Part shown: piece after piece, positions 8,739-16,105 of the stretch
Layout: the number at the start of each line of letters is the position of its first letter
How positions within the stretch are numbered: the first letter of the stretch is position 1
Source of the DNA: Candidatus Nanopelagicaceae bacterium
Lineage (GTDB): Bacteria; Actinomycetota; Actinomycetes; Nanopelagicales; Nanopelagicaceae
Assembly (NCBI GenBank): GCA_009694285.1
Contig: SHVK01000004.1
Span: forward strand, 1 to 64,000
Direction of reading: 5' to 3'
Length of the DNA stretch: 64,000 bases
Program-made: the position numbers and the translations under genes
Notes under the pieces: model-generated
Seen by the model: only the letters and a program-made list of their open reading frames with translations
Told to the model about the DNA's origin: nothing
Databases searched by the model: none

Positions 8739-8989
8739 TAACTTGTCGGATGTTATCAGTTGTGCGCTGACCTGTGCTGATGGAGTTTTAGCGGCTGATG
8801 GCTCACTTTTAGGCCTATCGATCGCCCCTGGGGAAACGAATAATTAATTAGTCGTACATATTGACATTGGGATTGGTTTCCGGTTTGGTTACGGAAGGCA
8901 AAAATATCTTTGTCGGCGAATTGAACATGAACTTCAATTCGGAAGCGGGCTTGCCGCTCGTTTTGATACATAAGTTAGGAGTTACTTAA
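8739..8989. promoter_or_regulatory. Divergent control region between GntR regulator and sugar importer
   Basis: The 251-base region holds several candidate sites. A perfect TTGACA lies at 8861-8866, but the hexamer 17-18 bases on (TTTGGT/TTGGTT) is a poor -10. TAGTCGTACAT at 8849-8859 is one base from the GntR/FadR operator consensus TNGTNNNACNA and abuts the TTGACA. TTCCG-N9-CGGAA at 8878-8896 is an inverted repeat just downstream, where a repressor could block initiation. AGCGG-GCTTG-CCGCT at 8944-8958 can form a 5-bp hairpin in the importer leader. GGAG at 8978-8981 is the binding site of the importer's first gene. All assignments are inference from pattern and position. Confidence 0.4.
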
Positions 8990-10306
8990 ATGAAGAAATC
9001 TTCAAAAGGTACTGTGCTCGCGACGCTGGTCGCGCTAACGATGATCGGCAGCACCGTTGTAGCACCAGCATCATATTCCGCAAAGGCTCCCGCCTGGCCA
9101 TCTCAGACTGCCAAACTGACGGGCGTCACTCTTACGATGTGGTGCGCAGCCGCGTCTTTGGCAATTCCGAAGTCAGTGATTTCTAGCTTCGAGAGAGCTA
9201 CTGGGGCAAAGATTAAAGTTGTCACAATTCCAGATCCATACGAATCTCCAGTGCTAGCCAAGATCGCAACTGGTGACAAACCAGATGTCGCCTTCTGGGC
9301 GCCAACAGTATCTGGGCTCACCAGCATTAACGCGAAAGCTAACTTGCTCTCGCTAAATGATGCCCCTTGGATCAGTTCGGTAGATCCTGCGCTTCGGGAT
9401 GTATTTGGCCTGCTTGGGAAAACTCGTTACGCCGCTTTGATCGGTACACCGAACCTAGTTGGCATGTTCTACAACAAGGAAGCCTTTGCTAAAGCTGGTA
9501 TCACTACTCTCCCAAAGAACTTTACAGAGATGACTGCTGCTGGAGTTAAGTTGAAGGCCGCCGGCATTACTCCGTTTTACGACGCTGCCAAGGATGCTTG
9601 GCCAACTCAATTCATGGTGCAGAGCTTGCTCGGAGATGCTGCAAAATCAGGTTGGTACCAAAAGTTGAACTCACGTGAAGCCAAGTTCACGGACCCGACC
9701 TTCATCAATGCAGTGACTACTTATAAATCTCTTATCGATCAAGGTTTATATAACTCTGATATCAAAAGTGGCACTTTTGCAGCCCAGACGACAGCGCTAT
9801 TAAAGGGTGATGTAGCGATGGTCAATCAGGGAAGCTTCTTAGGTCCGGCACTTTTGGCAGAAGCTGGTAACGACGCAGCCATTCTCGACGCAAAGATTGG
9901 CTATTTCGGTATTTCTCCTACTAGCAATTTGACGTTGTCGCTTCCCGGCCAAACCGATGCGATAGTCGCATTCAAAACCGGTAACGCCAAACGTGAAGCT
10001 GCCACTAAGCAATTCCTTGCATACTGGATGGGCAAAGGCTACGCAGCCTTCCTCGATGACCGGAGCTACATCTCACTTCAACCAAAAGTTGCTTCGCCAT
10101 CTACGGTTCCAAAACTCTTTATTCAGGTCGCCAGCGGATTGAAAAATTCCGTGGGTGCAATCCAGTCGCAGGCCCTTGCGACTCCTGACATTCACGTCTA
10201 TCTCAGCAACATGATCAATGGAACGATGACCGTTCAAGAAGTTGCACAAGCTATGCAGACGCAATTCGAGCAATTGGCAAAGGCCCAAGGCGCGAAAGGC
10301 TTCTAG
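8990..10306 (+). CDS. Sugar ABC transporter substrate-binding protein (family 1 extracellular)
   Basis: The 438-residue protein is a typical carbohydrate-binding component of an ABC importer. It has a signal peptide (MKKSSKGTVLATLVALTMIG...APASYSA), then the lobed fold with LTMWCAAA, GDKPDVAFWAP, LIGTPNLVGMFYNKEAF and the ATKQFLAYWMGKGYAAF helix. The signal region contains no lipobox cysteine; the cleavage site looks like signal peptidase I (SYSA/KAP). In a Gram-positive envelope these proteins are normally lipoproteins, so this one would need another way to stay at the membrane. A GGAG binding site precedes the ATG by 8 bases. Two permease genes follow, separated by a strong stem-loop. The ligand is probably a mono- or oligosaccharide; a glycoside cleaved by the neighbouring GH116 enzyme is a reasonable guess. 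Confidence 0.87.
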   Translation: MKKSSKGTVLATLVALTMIGSTVVAPASYSAKAPAWPSQTAKLTGVTLTMWCAAASLAIPKSVISSFERATGAKIKVVTIPDPYESPVLAKIATGDKPDVAFWAPTVSGLTSINAKANLLSLNDAPWISSVDPALRDVFGLLGKTRYAALIGTPNLVGMFYNKEAFAKAGITTLPKNFTEMTAAGVKLKAAGITPFYDAAKDAWPTQFMVQSLLGDAAKSGWYQKLNSREAKFTDPTFINAVTTYKSLIDQGLYNSDIKSGTFAAQTTALLKGDVAMVNQGSFLGPALLAEAGNDAAILDAKIGYFGISPTSNLTLSLPGQTDAIVAFKTGNAKREAATKQFLAYWMGKGYAAFLDDRSYISLQPKVASPSTVPKLFIQVASGLKNSVGAIQSQALATPDIHVYLSNMINGTMTVQEVAQAMQTQFEQLAKAQGAKGF

Positions 10307-10315
10307 GTAAGCGTT

Positions 10316-10354
10316 AGGTGGGCTTTATAAGAGTTATTCTTATGAAGCCCACTT
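10316..10354 (+). promoter_or_regulatory. Strong stem-loop between binding-protein and permease genes
   Basis: Arms at 10318-10332 and 10338-10352 pair over 15 bp with one G-U and a 5-base loop. The stem can extend to 10316-10354 with another wobble. It begins 9 bases after the binding-protein stop codon. No long T run follows, so it is more likely an mRNA-stabilising or attenuating hairpin that keeps binding protein in excess over permeases than a full terminator. This arrangement is common in binding-protein ABC operons. Confidence 0.7.
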
Positions 10355-10402
10355 AACTATCTCGAATACGGCCAAGCATTACAATTTTCAGGGGACGATC
10401 AA

Positions 10403-11329
10403 ATGAATGCCGGTGCCAAAGTTAAATTACTTCTGAAAAGACCTCGAATCAACGCGGCGACTAAAGCGCACTCAACTCATCCAATCTGGTTTATTGTTCC
10501 TGCTTTTTTCTTTTTAATAATTTTCTTCATTGTGCCAACGGTTTTAAATTTCGTCTACTCGTTCACCGACTGGTCAAGTTTTAAAACAGAAGTTAATTTT
10601 TCAGGGTTTAGTAATTTCACTCAATTGTTTTCAAGTGGCAATCTCGTGGCAGACTTGCGCATCACAATTCTTTACGCAGTTCTGGTCGCAGTTTTTCAGA
10701 ATCTTTTCGGGTTTGCTCTCGCACTTTTACTCGAACGAGATACGCTCCTAAACCGAATTGCTAGGGCAGCTTTTTTTATTCCGGTCATCATGTCGGCTTT
10801 AGCAGTCGGTTATGTTTTTCAAGCAGTACTAGAACCAAAGGGCCCCGTGAACTCGCTTTTCAGTTTTATTTTGGGTCGACCTGTTGAAATCCCATGGTTA
10901 TATGACACCTCATGGACAATTGTCGTTGTCTCTGTAATTCACGCCTGGAAATGGATGGGTTTGGCGATGCTGATTTTTCTCGCTGGCCTAAAGACCATCG
11001 ATGGTGAAGTACTAGAAGCAGCACGCATCGATGGTGCCTCCTGGTTTCAAACGCTTCGCACGATTCGGTTTCCACTCCTCGCGCCGGCGATAACTTTTAA
11101 CGTCGCAACTTCGTTGCTTGGTTCAATGAATAGTTTTGACATCGTTCAAGCAACAACTCAGGGCGGCCCCGGTGGAACAACGGAGCTGCTTAACATCTAT
11201 ATCGTTAGAGCTTTTGGTCAAGGACTATTCGCGCAAGCAACGGCAATGAGTTTGGTTCTCCTCATCATGGTGATGGTCTTGGCATTTCCACTCATTTGGT
11301 CTCTACGCAAGAGAGAACAAATCCTGTGA
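10403..11329 (+). CDS. Sugar ABC transporter permease (MalF/UgpA type)
   Basis: The 308-residue integral membrane protein has six predicted helices, the first at about residues 31-55 (IWFIVPAFFFLIIFFIVPTV). The cytoplasmic EAA loop is EAARIDGASWFQTLRTIRFP near residue 208, which docks the ATPase. With the following gene it forms the membrane channel of the importer. GGGGA at 10391-10395 is a binding site at suitable distance from ATG 10403. The C-terminus ends in a short basic tail (SLRKREQIL). Confidence 0.88.
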   Translation: MNAGAKVKLLLKRPRINAATKAHSTHPIWFIVPAFFFLIIFFIVPTVLNFVYSFTDWSSFKTEVNFSGFSNFTQLFSSGNLVADLRITILYAVLVAVFQNLFGFALALLLERDTLLNRIARAAFFIPVIMSALAVGYVFQAVLEPKGPVNSLFSFILGRPVEIPWLYDTSWTIVVVSVIHAWKWMGLAMLIFLAGLKTIDGEVLEAARIDGASWFQTLRTIRFPLLAPAITFNVATSLLGSMNSFDIVQATTQGGPGGTTELLNIYIVRAFGQGLFAQATAMSLVLLIMVMVLAFPLIWSLRKREQIL

Positions 11330-11358
11330 TAAAAAATTCTGAAGCTTCGGTCTAGCTG

Positions 11359-12195
11359 ATGCTAACCAACGCACTACAACGCCCATCGCGAATCTTCCAG
11401 CCACTCGCAGTTCTGCTCACCATGATTTTTTCGCTTGGTGTGCCGTTTTGGGTCATCATTGTCACGGCTGGTAAATCAGCAGTTGAAGCGCGGCAACCTA
11501 ACCTGGCGCTACCAAGCCAGTGGGAGTTTGGCAAAAATATTTCCACCACATTTAGCGAAGGCAATATGGGTGTCGCTTCGCTTGGAAGTCTTCTCCTATT
11601 AATTCCATCTGTCTTCGGAGTTCTGCTGCTTGGAGCCATGGCATCTTGGGTGTTAGCACGGCGGAAAACCCGTGGCCTTTTGATCGCGTACACGATCGGT
11701 ATCAGTGGCGTGATTGTTCCGCCCGCCATCGTCCCGATTGTGCTCTTGCTAAAACAGATCGGCCTGCAAGGTACTCCGCTCGGATTAATCGGCGTCTACA
11801 TCGGTATGTATATGTCCACCGTAATTTTTTTCATCACGGGATTTATTCGAACGATTCCCATAGAACTTGAGGAAGCGGCTCGCGTAGACGGCGCGAATCC
11901 GATGAGAGTCTTCTTTCGAATCATCTTTCCTCTACTCGGGCCGGTCATTGCGACTGCAACAATTCTGGTTTCATTGTTTATCTGGAACGACGTTTTCTAC
12001 GCACTATTTGTTGTTGGCGGACGTCTCGATACGTTGCCATTGAACTTATATCAAGTCGCAAGTTCAGGGCTGTACCTACAGAATTGGAATTTAATCTTTT
12101 CTTACATTCTTCTCATGACGCTTCCGATGCTGCTCGTCTTCATTTTCGCACAACGTCGAATTATTTCAGGTGTTACAAGTGGAGCAGTCAAGTAG
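11359..12195 (+). CDS. Sugar ABC transporter permease (MalG/UgpE type)
   Basis: The 278-residue protein is the second permease, with six predicted helices and the EAA loop EEAARVDGANPMRVFFRII near residue 175. It lies 29 bases after the first permease, and the ATG has no strong binding site, so expression may depend on coupling. No ATP-binding gene follows: the next gene is convergent, 17 bases away. Importers of this CUT1 type in actinobacteria often share one ATPase (MsiK-like) encoded elsewhere, which would explain the absence. Confidence 0.88.
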   Translation: MLTNALQRPSRIFQPLAVLLTMIFSLGVPFWVIIVTAGKSAVEARQPNLALPSQWEFGKNISTTFSEGNMGVASLGSLLLLIPSVFGVLLLGAMASWVLARRKTRGLLIAYTIGISGVIVPPAIVPIVLLLKQIGLQGTPLGLIGVYIGMYMSTVIFFITGFIRTIPIELEEAARVDGANPMRVFFRIIFPLLGPVIATATILVSLFIWNDVFYALFVVGGRLDTLPLNLYQVASSGLYLQNWNLIFSYILLMTLPMLLVFIFAQRRIISGVTSGAVK

Positions 12196-12212
12196 TTCAC
12201 ATCGCAGAAAAC

Positions 12213-13496
12213 TTAACCCATCACCGTCCCACTACTTTCAGAGTTAAATTGGCGCTTACGCGAAAAAGCTCCCATGTTGATCTCATTTCCGGTATGTCCA
12301 CAGTGCACCCGCACCGGCTCAACATCATGGTTTCGACCCGCTTCAACTTCTGAGATCAGTTGGCACAGAATCTTGCCCACCATAGGAGCATTCTTAAATT
12401 GATTTCCACTAGTACCTATCGCTACATAAAAACCATCAAGATCAGTTCGATCATAAATTGGAGTCCAATCAGAGGCGACGTCATAGACTCCAACAATTCC
12501 TAGTGGTGTATTAGGAATCTGCAACGCTGGCAGACGTCGTGCGGCTCTTGTAACTTGAGCTTCGAATCTTTCTTGCGTTCTATTCATATTTACTTTATCA
12601 ACGTTATCGACCCATTCGAGTGGATCACACTCAGGTTCAGTGCCACCAACTAATAGGCCACCATTAGGCGTACCTCGCATATAGATCCCTAAATCTAGAT
12701 CTCCCATGATGGGGCCAGGTAATAGATTCAACGGTGCATTTACTTGATGAACCTCCTGTCGCATCGGTCTCACACTGATGGTGAACTCACTGCCAACCCC
12801 AGCCATTTTGTTGATCTCACTCGACCACGGCCCACAGGCATTCACCACAACGTCAGCTGTGATCTTCTCTGATCCATTAATTTCCACACCAATAATTCGA
12901 TTTCCTTTTTGCATTACTTTTGTCACAACAGATTTAAATCTAAATTGTGCTCCACGTGAAAGAGCAGCGTCCGCTAAATTTTCTGCGGCTAAAAGCGGGT
13001 CATTCACATAACCACCTTGTGGCGTAAAGAGAGCACCTAAAGAATCAGTGGAATCCTCCCAGAATTCTTCATCGCTAATAGATTTAGGCGGGCCGTACTT
13101 TCCTGGATCCAAATGTGGGAGCTTCATCGCTAAGGTTTCTTTATCCCATAATTCAAAAGGGATTTTGGCCTGGGTGTATAAATCAGCAATTCTTTCTTTT
13201 GCAATCTCTGGTGCATCTAGCATGAGAACACCCACGTCAAAAAGTTGTGAATATGAAGTTAATTCAACCCCTAAATGCTCACGCCAATTCTTCCAGCAGT
13301 GATAAGACTCCCAGGCCAATGCAATTGAATCTAAAGTTGAGTAGTTAAACCGAATAATCGCACTAGATGCACTTGTGGATCCTTGACCTGCACCTGCACC
13401 TTTATCAATGACGATGACATCATCACCATTACGAGAAAGTTCTAAGGCAATGGATGATCCAATTACTCCAGCACCAATAACGATTGCTTTGCTCAC
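12213..13496 (-). CDS. FAD-dependent oxidoreductase of the DAO (glycine/sarcosine oxidase-like) family
   Basis: The 427-residue protein starts with the FAD-binding Rossmann motif VIGAGVIGSSIALELSRNG and the second nucleotide-site segment DVIVIDKG. VVNACGPWSSEINKMAG and GVYDVASDWTPIYDRT near the C-terminus are typical of the DAO superfamily (sarcosine oxidase beta, glycine oxidase, dimethylglycine dehydrogenase relatives). Such enzymes oxidise secondary amines or amino acids. The substrate is not clear, and no partner subunits or folate-binding domain are nearby. The C-terminal 35 residues (HCGHTGNEINMGAFSRKRQF) extend past the catalytic core. It is convergent with the importer and just downstream of tRNA-Tyr on the same strand. 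Confidence 0.83.
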   Translation of the reverse strand: MSKAIVIGAGVIGSSIALELSRNGDDVIVIDKGAGAGQGSTSASSAIIRFNYSTLDSIALAWESYHCWKNWREHLGVELTSYSQLFDVGVLMLDAPEIAKERIADLYTQAKIPFELWDKETLAMKLPHLDPGKYGPPKSISDEEFWEDSTDSLGALFTPQGGYVNDPLLAAENLADAALSRGAQFRFKSVVTKVMQKGNRIIGVEINGSEKITADVVVNACGPWSSEINKMAGVGSEFTISVRPMRQEVHQVNAPLNLLPGPIMGDLDLGIYMRGTPNGGLLVGGTEPECDPLEWVDNVDKVNMNRTQERFEAQVTRAARRLPALQIPNTPLGIVGVYDVASDWTPIYDRTDLDGFYVAIGTSGNQFKNAPMVGKILCQLISEVEAGRNHDVEPVRVHCGHTGNEINMGAFSRKRQFNSESSGTVMG

Positions 13497-13531
13497 TTAT
13501 GAACAATAACCTGGAAGTTAAAACTTAAAAC

Positions 13532-13616
13532 TGGTGGCGGGTGAAGGATTTGAACCTTCGAAGGCAGAGCCGGGGGATTTACAGTCCCCTCCCATTGGCC
13601 GCTCGGGCAACCCGCC
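13532..13616 (-). tRNA. tRNA-Tyr (anticodon GTA)
   Basis: Reading the minus strand gives a 7-bp acceptor stem (GGCGGGT/ACCCGCC), a G-rich D arm, an anticodon arm GGGGA-CTGTAAA-TCCCC with anticodon GTA, a class II variable arm (CGGCTCTGCC), a T arm (GAAGG-TTCAAAT-CCTTC type) and an encoded A-CCA end (13532-13535). The long variable arm and GTA anticodon identify bacterial tRNA-Tyr. The plus-strand open frames that overlap this locus are artefacts of the tRNA sequence. Confidence 0.95.
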
Positions 13617-13738
13617 AGGGGATGAGAGCGGGCCAAGATTACCACCGCTACCAGTGCTCAAATCCCCCTCTAAAACCCCTATTGGCATCTACCGACGCAG
13701 CCGTATCGTTTACCACTAAATAACTAGGGGGCAGAAAA

Positions 13739-14056
13739 ATGATTAGAAAAGCGTTCATGATGAGACTTCAACCCGGTGGTCTTGCGATGTACAAAAAATA
13801 TCATGACGAGGTCTGGCCAGAATTAGTTACTGAAATTGAACATCAAGGTATTGCGAAGATAACTATTTTTGAAAATGATCCAATTCTTTTTATGTACTCA
13901 GAAATTAATGATCTCGAATCATGGAATCGATTATGGCACTCAGAGATTCATGAGAAATGGGGCGAAATTATGAACCCTTATATGGAGTTTAATTCAGAGG
14001 GATTAGTCGATGCCAAAGAGGTGCATGAGATTTTCCACCTACAGACTAAAGCTTGA
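13739..14056 (+). CDS. rhaM: L-rhamnose mutarotase (RhaM/DUF718 family)
   Basis: The 105-residue protein matches the RhaM ferredoxin-like fold: IRKAFMMRLQPGGLAMYKKY, the HDEVWPEL motif with the likely catalytic His, ITIFENDPILFMYSEIN and W-rich LESWNRLWHSEIHEKWGEIM. RhaM interconverts alpha and beta anomers of L-rhamnose before isomerisation. No other rhamnose catabolic gene is in the window. It may serve a sugar brought in by the importer at 9-12 kb, or act on fucose-like sugars. AGGGGG about 8 bases upstream supports the ATG start. The gene stands alone between tRNA-Tyr and the convergent tryptophan dioxygenase, 10 bases away. Confidence 0.85.
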   Translation: MIRKAFMMRLQPGGLAMYKKYHDEVWPELVTEIEHQGIAKITIFENDPILFMYSEINDLESWNRLWHSEIHEKWGEIMNPYMEFNSEGLVDAKEVHEIFHLQTKA

Positions 14057-14066
14057 AAAGTAAGAG

Positions 14067-14858
14067 CTAGAACCGTGACCGGATCTCCCAAAGATCAGCA
14101 AAAGTTGGAGCAAATAGTGTTGCTGCTAAATAACCAGCACCACTAGAGCCGCCAGTTCCGACCTTATGACCGATTGTCCGTTCGACCATCTTCACATGTC
14201 GATATCTCCACTCTTGCAGCCCTTCGTCGATATCTACTAAACGTTCACAAATCATTGATGCCTCTGGATCGCTACGATGAATCTCTAGCAACACTTCTTG
14301 CACTTCTTGATTTGATTGATACTGGAGTTTGTAATCTCGTTCTAAAACATCAACTGGAATCTTAGGAGATCTGGTACTTATGTATTTCAAAGTTGAATCC
14401 CAGAGAGAAGGAGAAGACATAATCTTGGTAACTTTTGCTTGTGATTCAGGTGAAAGATGGGAAGCGGCTTTCATATCCCTTCTACCCAGCATCGCTTCTA
14501 ACTGCCTGAATTGCGCGGATTGAAAACCACTTGCCGATTCAAGTCGGCCCCTAAAGGAATTAAATTGCAACGGGGTCATGGTTTCTAAAATATCTATTTG
14601 GGCTACGCAAATTTTTAATATTGTTCTAATTCTGCCTAATAGTGAAAGCGAATAATAAGTATCTCCCGATTCCAAAGTACTTTGAACTTTAGTGATCTCG
14701 TGCAAAATCTGTTTAAACCATAACTCGTATGTTTGATGAATGGTGATAAATAAGAGCTCATCATGTTCTGGGCCTTCAGACAGTGGTCGTTGCAAATTAA
14801 GCAACTCATCTATCGCCAGATATTTTGAATAGGTCAGTGCTGATTGATGATCGCTCAT
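14067..14858 (-). CDS. kynA: Tryptophan 2,3-dioxygenase
   Basis: The 263-residue haem enzyme opens the indole ring of L-tryptophan to give N-formylkynurenine, the first step of the kynurenine pathway. Family marks are FITIHQTYELWFKQILHEI, with the active-site His at residue 41, and a C-terminal RHVKMVERTIGHKVGTGG/SSGAGYL block, which carries the haem-ligating His and the substrate-binding GTGGSSG loop. Length is close to bacterial homologues. Its ATG overlaps the stop codon of the DUF4236 gene (ATGA), indicating translational coupling. Kynureninase is encoded 1.3 kb upstream on the same strand; a formamidase for the intermediate step is not present here. Confidence 0.95.
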   Translation of the reverse strand: MSDHQSALTYSKYLAIDELLNLQRPLSEGPEHDELLFITIHQTYELWFKQILHEITKVQSTLESGDTYYSLSLLGRIRTILKICVAQIDILETMTPLQFNSFRGRLESASGFQSAQFRQLEAMLGRRDMKAASHLSPESQAKVTKIMSSPSLWDSTLKYISTRSPKIPVDVLERDYKLQYQSNQEVQEVLLEIHRSDPEASMICERLVDIDEGLQEWRYRHVKMVERTIGHKVGTGGSSGAGYLAATLFAPTFADLWEIRSRF

Positions 14859-15907
14859 GTTTTTCCCACTTCCGATATTAACTCTTTTATTTCTGGATAA
14901 TCTCCCTCACGCGCTAATATTTTCTCTAAATCTTTAATCGCCATAGCTTTCTTTCCCATTGCCCGATAGCACTTAGCTCTCTCTACTAATGCCCGATTTA
15001 GCACCTCTTCACTAAGTGAACGTTTGGCAATCACAGTTTTAAAGACTTCAATGGCCGCATCATTAAACCCTTGTAGGGTGAAAGCAATCCCTCGGAATAT
15101 CTGAAGCATCCCAGAAGTATCACTTTCAACTTCAATCTCTTCAGTTGCAGAAATTACTTCATCATATAATTTCAAATCTATGTTCAACTCGGCCATAGAA
15201 ATTGTAGTAAACGGGGTTTGATCTAAAGATTTCACCACTTCCTTGGCTTCTTTAACTTTCCCAGTTTCTTGCAATACTTCTGAATAAAGAAGTCCGAGTG
15301 CTGTTACGTTAAATGGATAAGGGCTAGAAATTCCTCGGGTAATTTGTACTTGCGGATACATCCGTGAGAAATACTTATCGACGATGTAATGTTCAAATAA
15401 CTCTTTACGTTTTTCCCATAGTTCAGTCATCCAAAGTTCGCCATCAGTGACAGATTCATCATTTCTCATCGCGTGAATTGCAGCGATAGCTAAACATGGA
15501 AGTTCGAGCAAGGGAAATTCCTGAGCGAGTAATTGGGTCTGTCTAATAACTTTCTTGTCTGGCCATTTATTTTCTTCATCAAATGCAGCAAGCAAAAACT
15601 TATGAAAAGCGCGCTCTCTTTTTGTTGCAATCAATCCAGGTGTTGGAGCAGGAGTTTGTACTGCGCTGGCAACCTCTGCTGCTTGAAATTCTTTAGCCCG
15701 TCGCTGAGATTTAGTGCCCCTGAGTGAGGTTTGTTCAACGCTATACAAACCAGTGCCAGGCAATCCAACTGAAGAATAGACCTGGCCTTTTGTATTAACA
15801 GATACTCGGGCACCCGGAACTCCAACTGATAATCCCAAAGCACTTTTACTGAAATTCAATCGAACTCCAGGAATCAACTGCACCGAGCGCCTAAACCGTA
15901 AAGACAT
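14855..15907 (-). CDS. DUF4236 domain plus TPR-like protein
   Basis: This 350-residue protein opens with a DUF4236 module at about residues 1-55: SLRFRRSVQLIPGVRLNFSK, then SVGVPGARVSVNTKGQVYSS and VGLPGTG. After a linker (residues 60-100) the rest is alpha-helical with TPR-like repeats, clearest in the final third (AALVERAKCYRAMGKKAMAI-like helices, ILAREGDYPEIKEL). DUF4236 is small, beta-rich and of unknown function; TPRs bind protein partners. The stop overlaps kynA's start by 4 bp, so both are translated from one message. A link to tryptophan breakdown is therefore possible but may be only positional. Confidence 0.78.
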   Translation of the reverse strand: MSLRFRRSVQLIPGVRLNFSKSALGLSVGVPGARVSVNTKGQVYSSVGLPGTGLYSVEQTSLRGTKSQRRAKEFQAAEVASAVQTPAPTPGLIATKRERAFHKFLLAAFDEENKWPDKKVIRQTQLLAQEFPLLELPCLAIAAIHAMRNDESVTDGELWMTELWEKRKELFEHYIVDKYFSRMYPQVQITRGISSPYPFNVTALGLLYSEVLQETGKVKEAKEVVKSLDQTPFTTISMAELNIDLKLYDEVISATEEIEVESDTSGMLQIFRGIAFTLQGFNDAAIEVFKTVIAKRSLSEEVLNRALVERAKCYRAMGKKAMAIKDLEKILAREGDYPEIKELISEVGKT

Positions 15908-15952
15908 AATTTAACTTTATCCCTAATCTTTAGGAAAAAAGTAAAAATAAAA

Positions 15953-15982
15953 GATGGCTCCCCTGCAAAAGGAGGAGCCATC
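15953..15982 (-). terminator. Rho-independent terminator after the tRNA-like gene
   Basis: On the minus strand the perfect 9-bp arms GATGGCTCC and GGAGCCATC (15953-15961 and 15974-15982) enclose a 12-base loop and are followed by TTTTATTTTTAC. It lies 11 bases after the 3' end of the tRNA-like gene and before the DUF4236 gene. It shows that the tRNA-like locus is organised as a transcription unit of its own. Confidence 0.85.
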
Positions 15983-15992
15983 CCGCTCAACG

Positions 15993-16066
15993 AACCCCTG
16001 GCGGGAATCGAACCCGCTGCCGTAGCGTCGTCGCACGCTCTGCTCTATCCGGTGAGCTACAGGGGC
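15993..16066 (-). tRNA. tRNA-like gene with Arg-type body and abnormal anticodon arm (possible pseudo-tRNA)
   Basis: The minus strand shows a normal acceptor stem (GCCCCTG with CAGGGGT, first pair G-U), D arm (GCTC-ACCGGATA-GAGC) and T arm (GCGGG-TTCGATT-CCCGC). The body resembles bacterial tRNA-Arg. The anticodon arm is wrong: between base 26 and the T stem there are 23 bases instead of 22. The arm reads either as a 4-bp stem AGCG/CGCT with an 8-base loop TGCGACGA, or as AGCGT/ACGCT with a 6-base loop GCGACG. Neither has the universal U33, so no anticodon can be assigned. CCA is not encoded. A good terminator follows. The upstream flank carries an inverted copy of the D arm and a partial copy of the anticodon arm. 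It could be a decayed tRNA-Arg or a tRNA-derived regulatory RNA. Confidence 0.6.
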
Positions 16067-16077
16067 TCACCGGATAG
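16045..16077. repeat. 13-bp perfect inverted repeat spanning the D arm and 5' flank of the tRNA-like gene
   Basis: CTATCCGGTGAGC at 16045-16057 is the exact reverse complement of GCTCACCGGATAG at 16065-16077, with a 7-base loop. One arm is the D arm of the tRNA-like gene; the other is its 5' leader together with the first acceptor base. In a precursor transcript this 13-bp hairpin would compete directly with D-arm and acceptor pairing. Confidence 0.85.
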
Positions 16078-16105
16078 GTAAAATTAAATGTGATATATTT
16101 TCATT

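Noticed and set aside
8861-8890. TTGACA-based sigma-70 promoter for the importer as a firm call
   Set aside because: The -10 region at 17-18 bp spacing is poor, so it is only listed as a candidate inside the control region.
13534-13723. Plus-strand open frames starting MAGEGFEPSKA and MKDLNLRRQ
   Set aside because: They are the known false translations of the tRNA-Tyr gene, which occupies the same bases.
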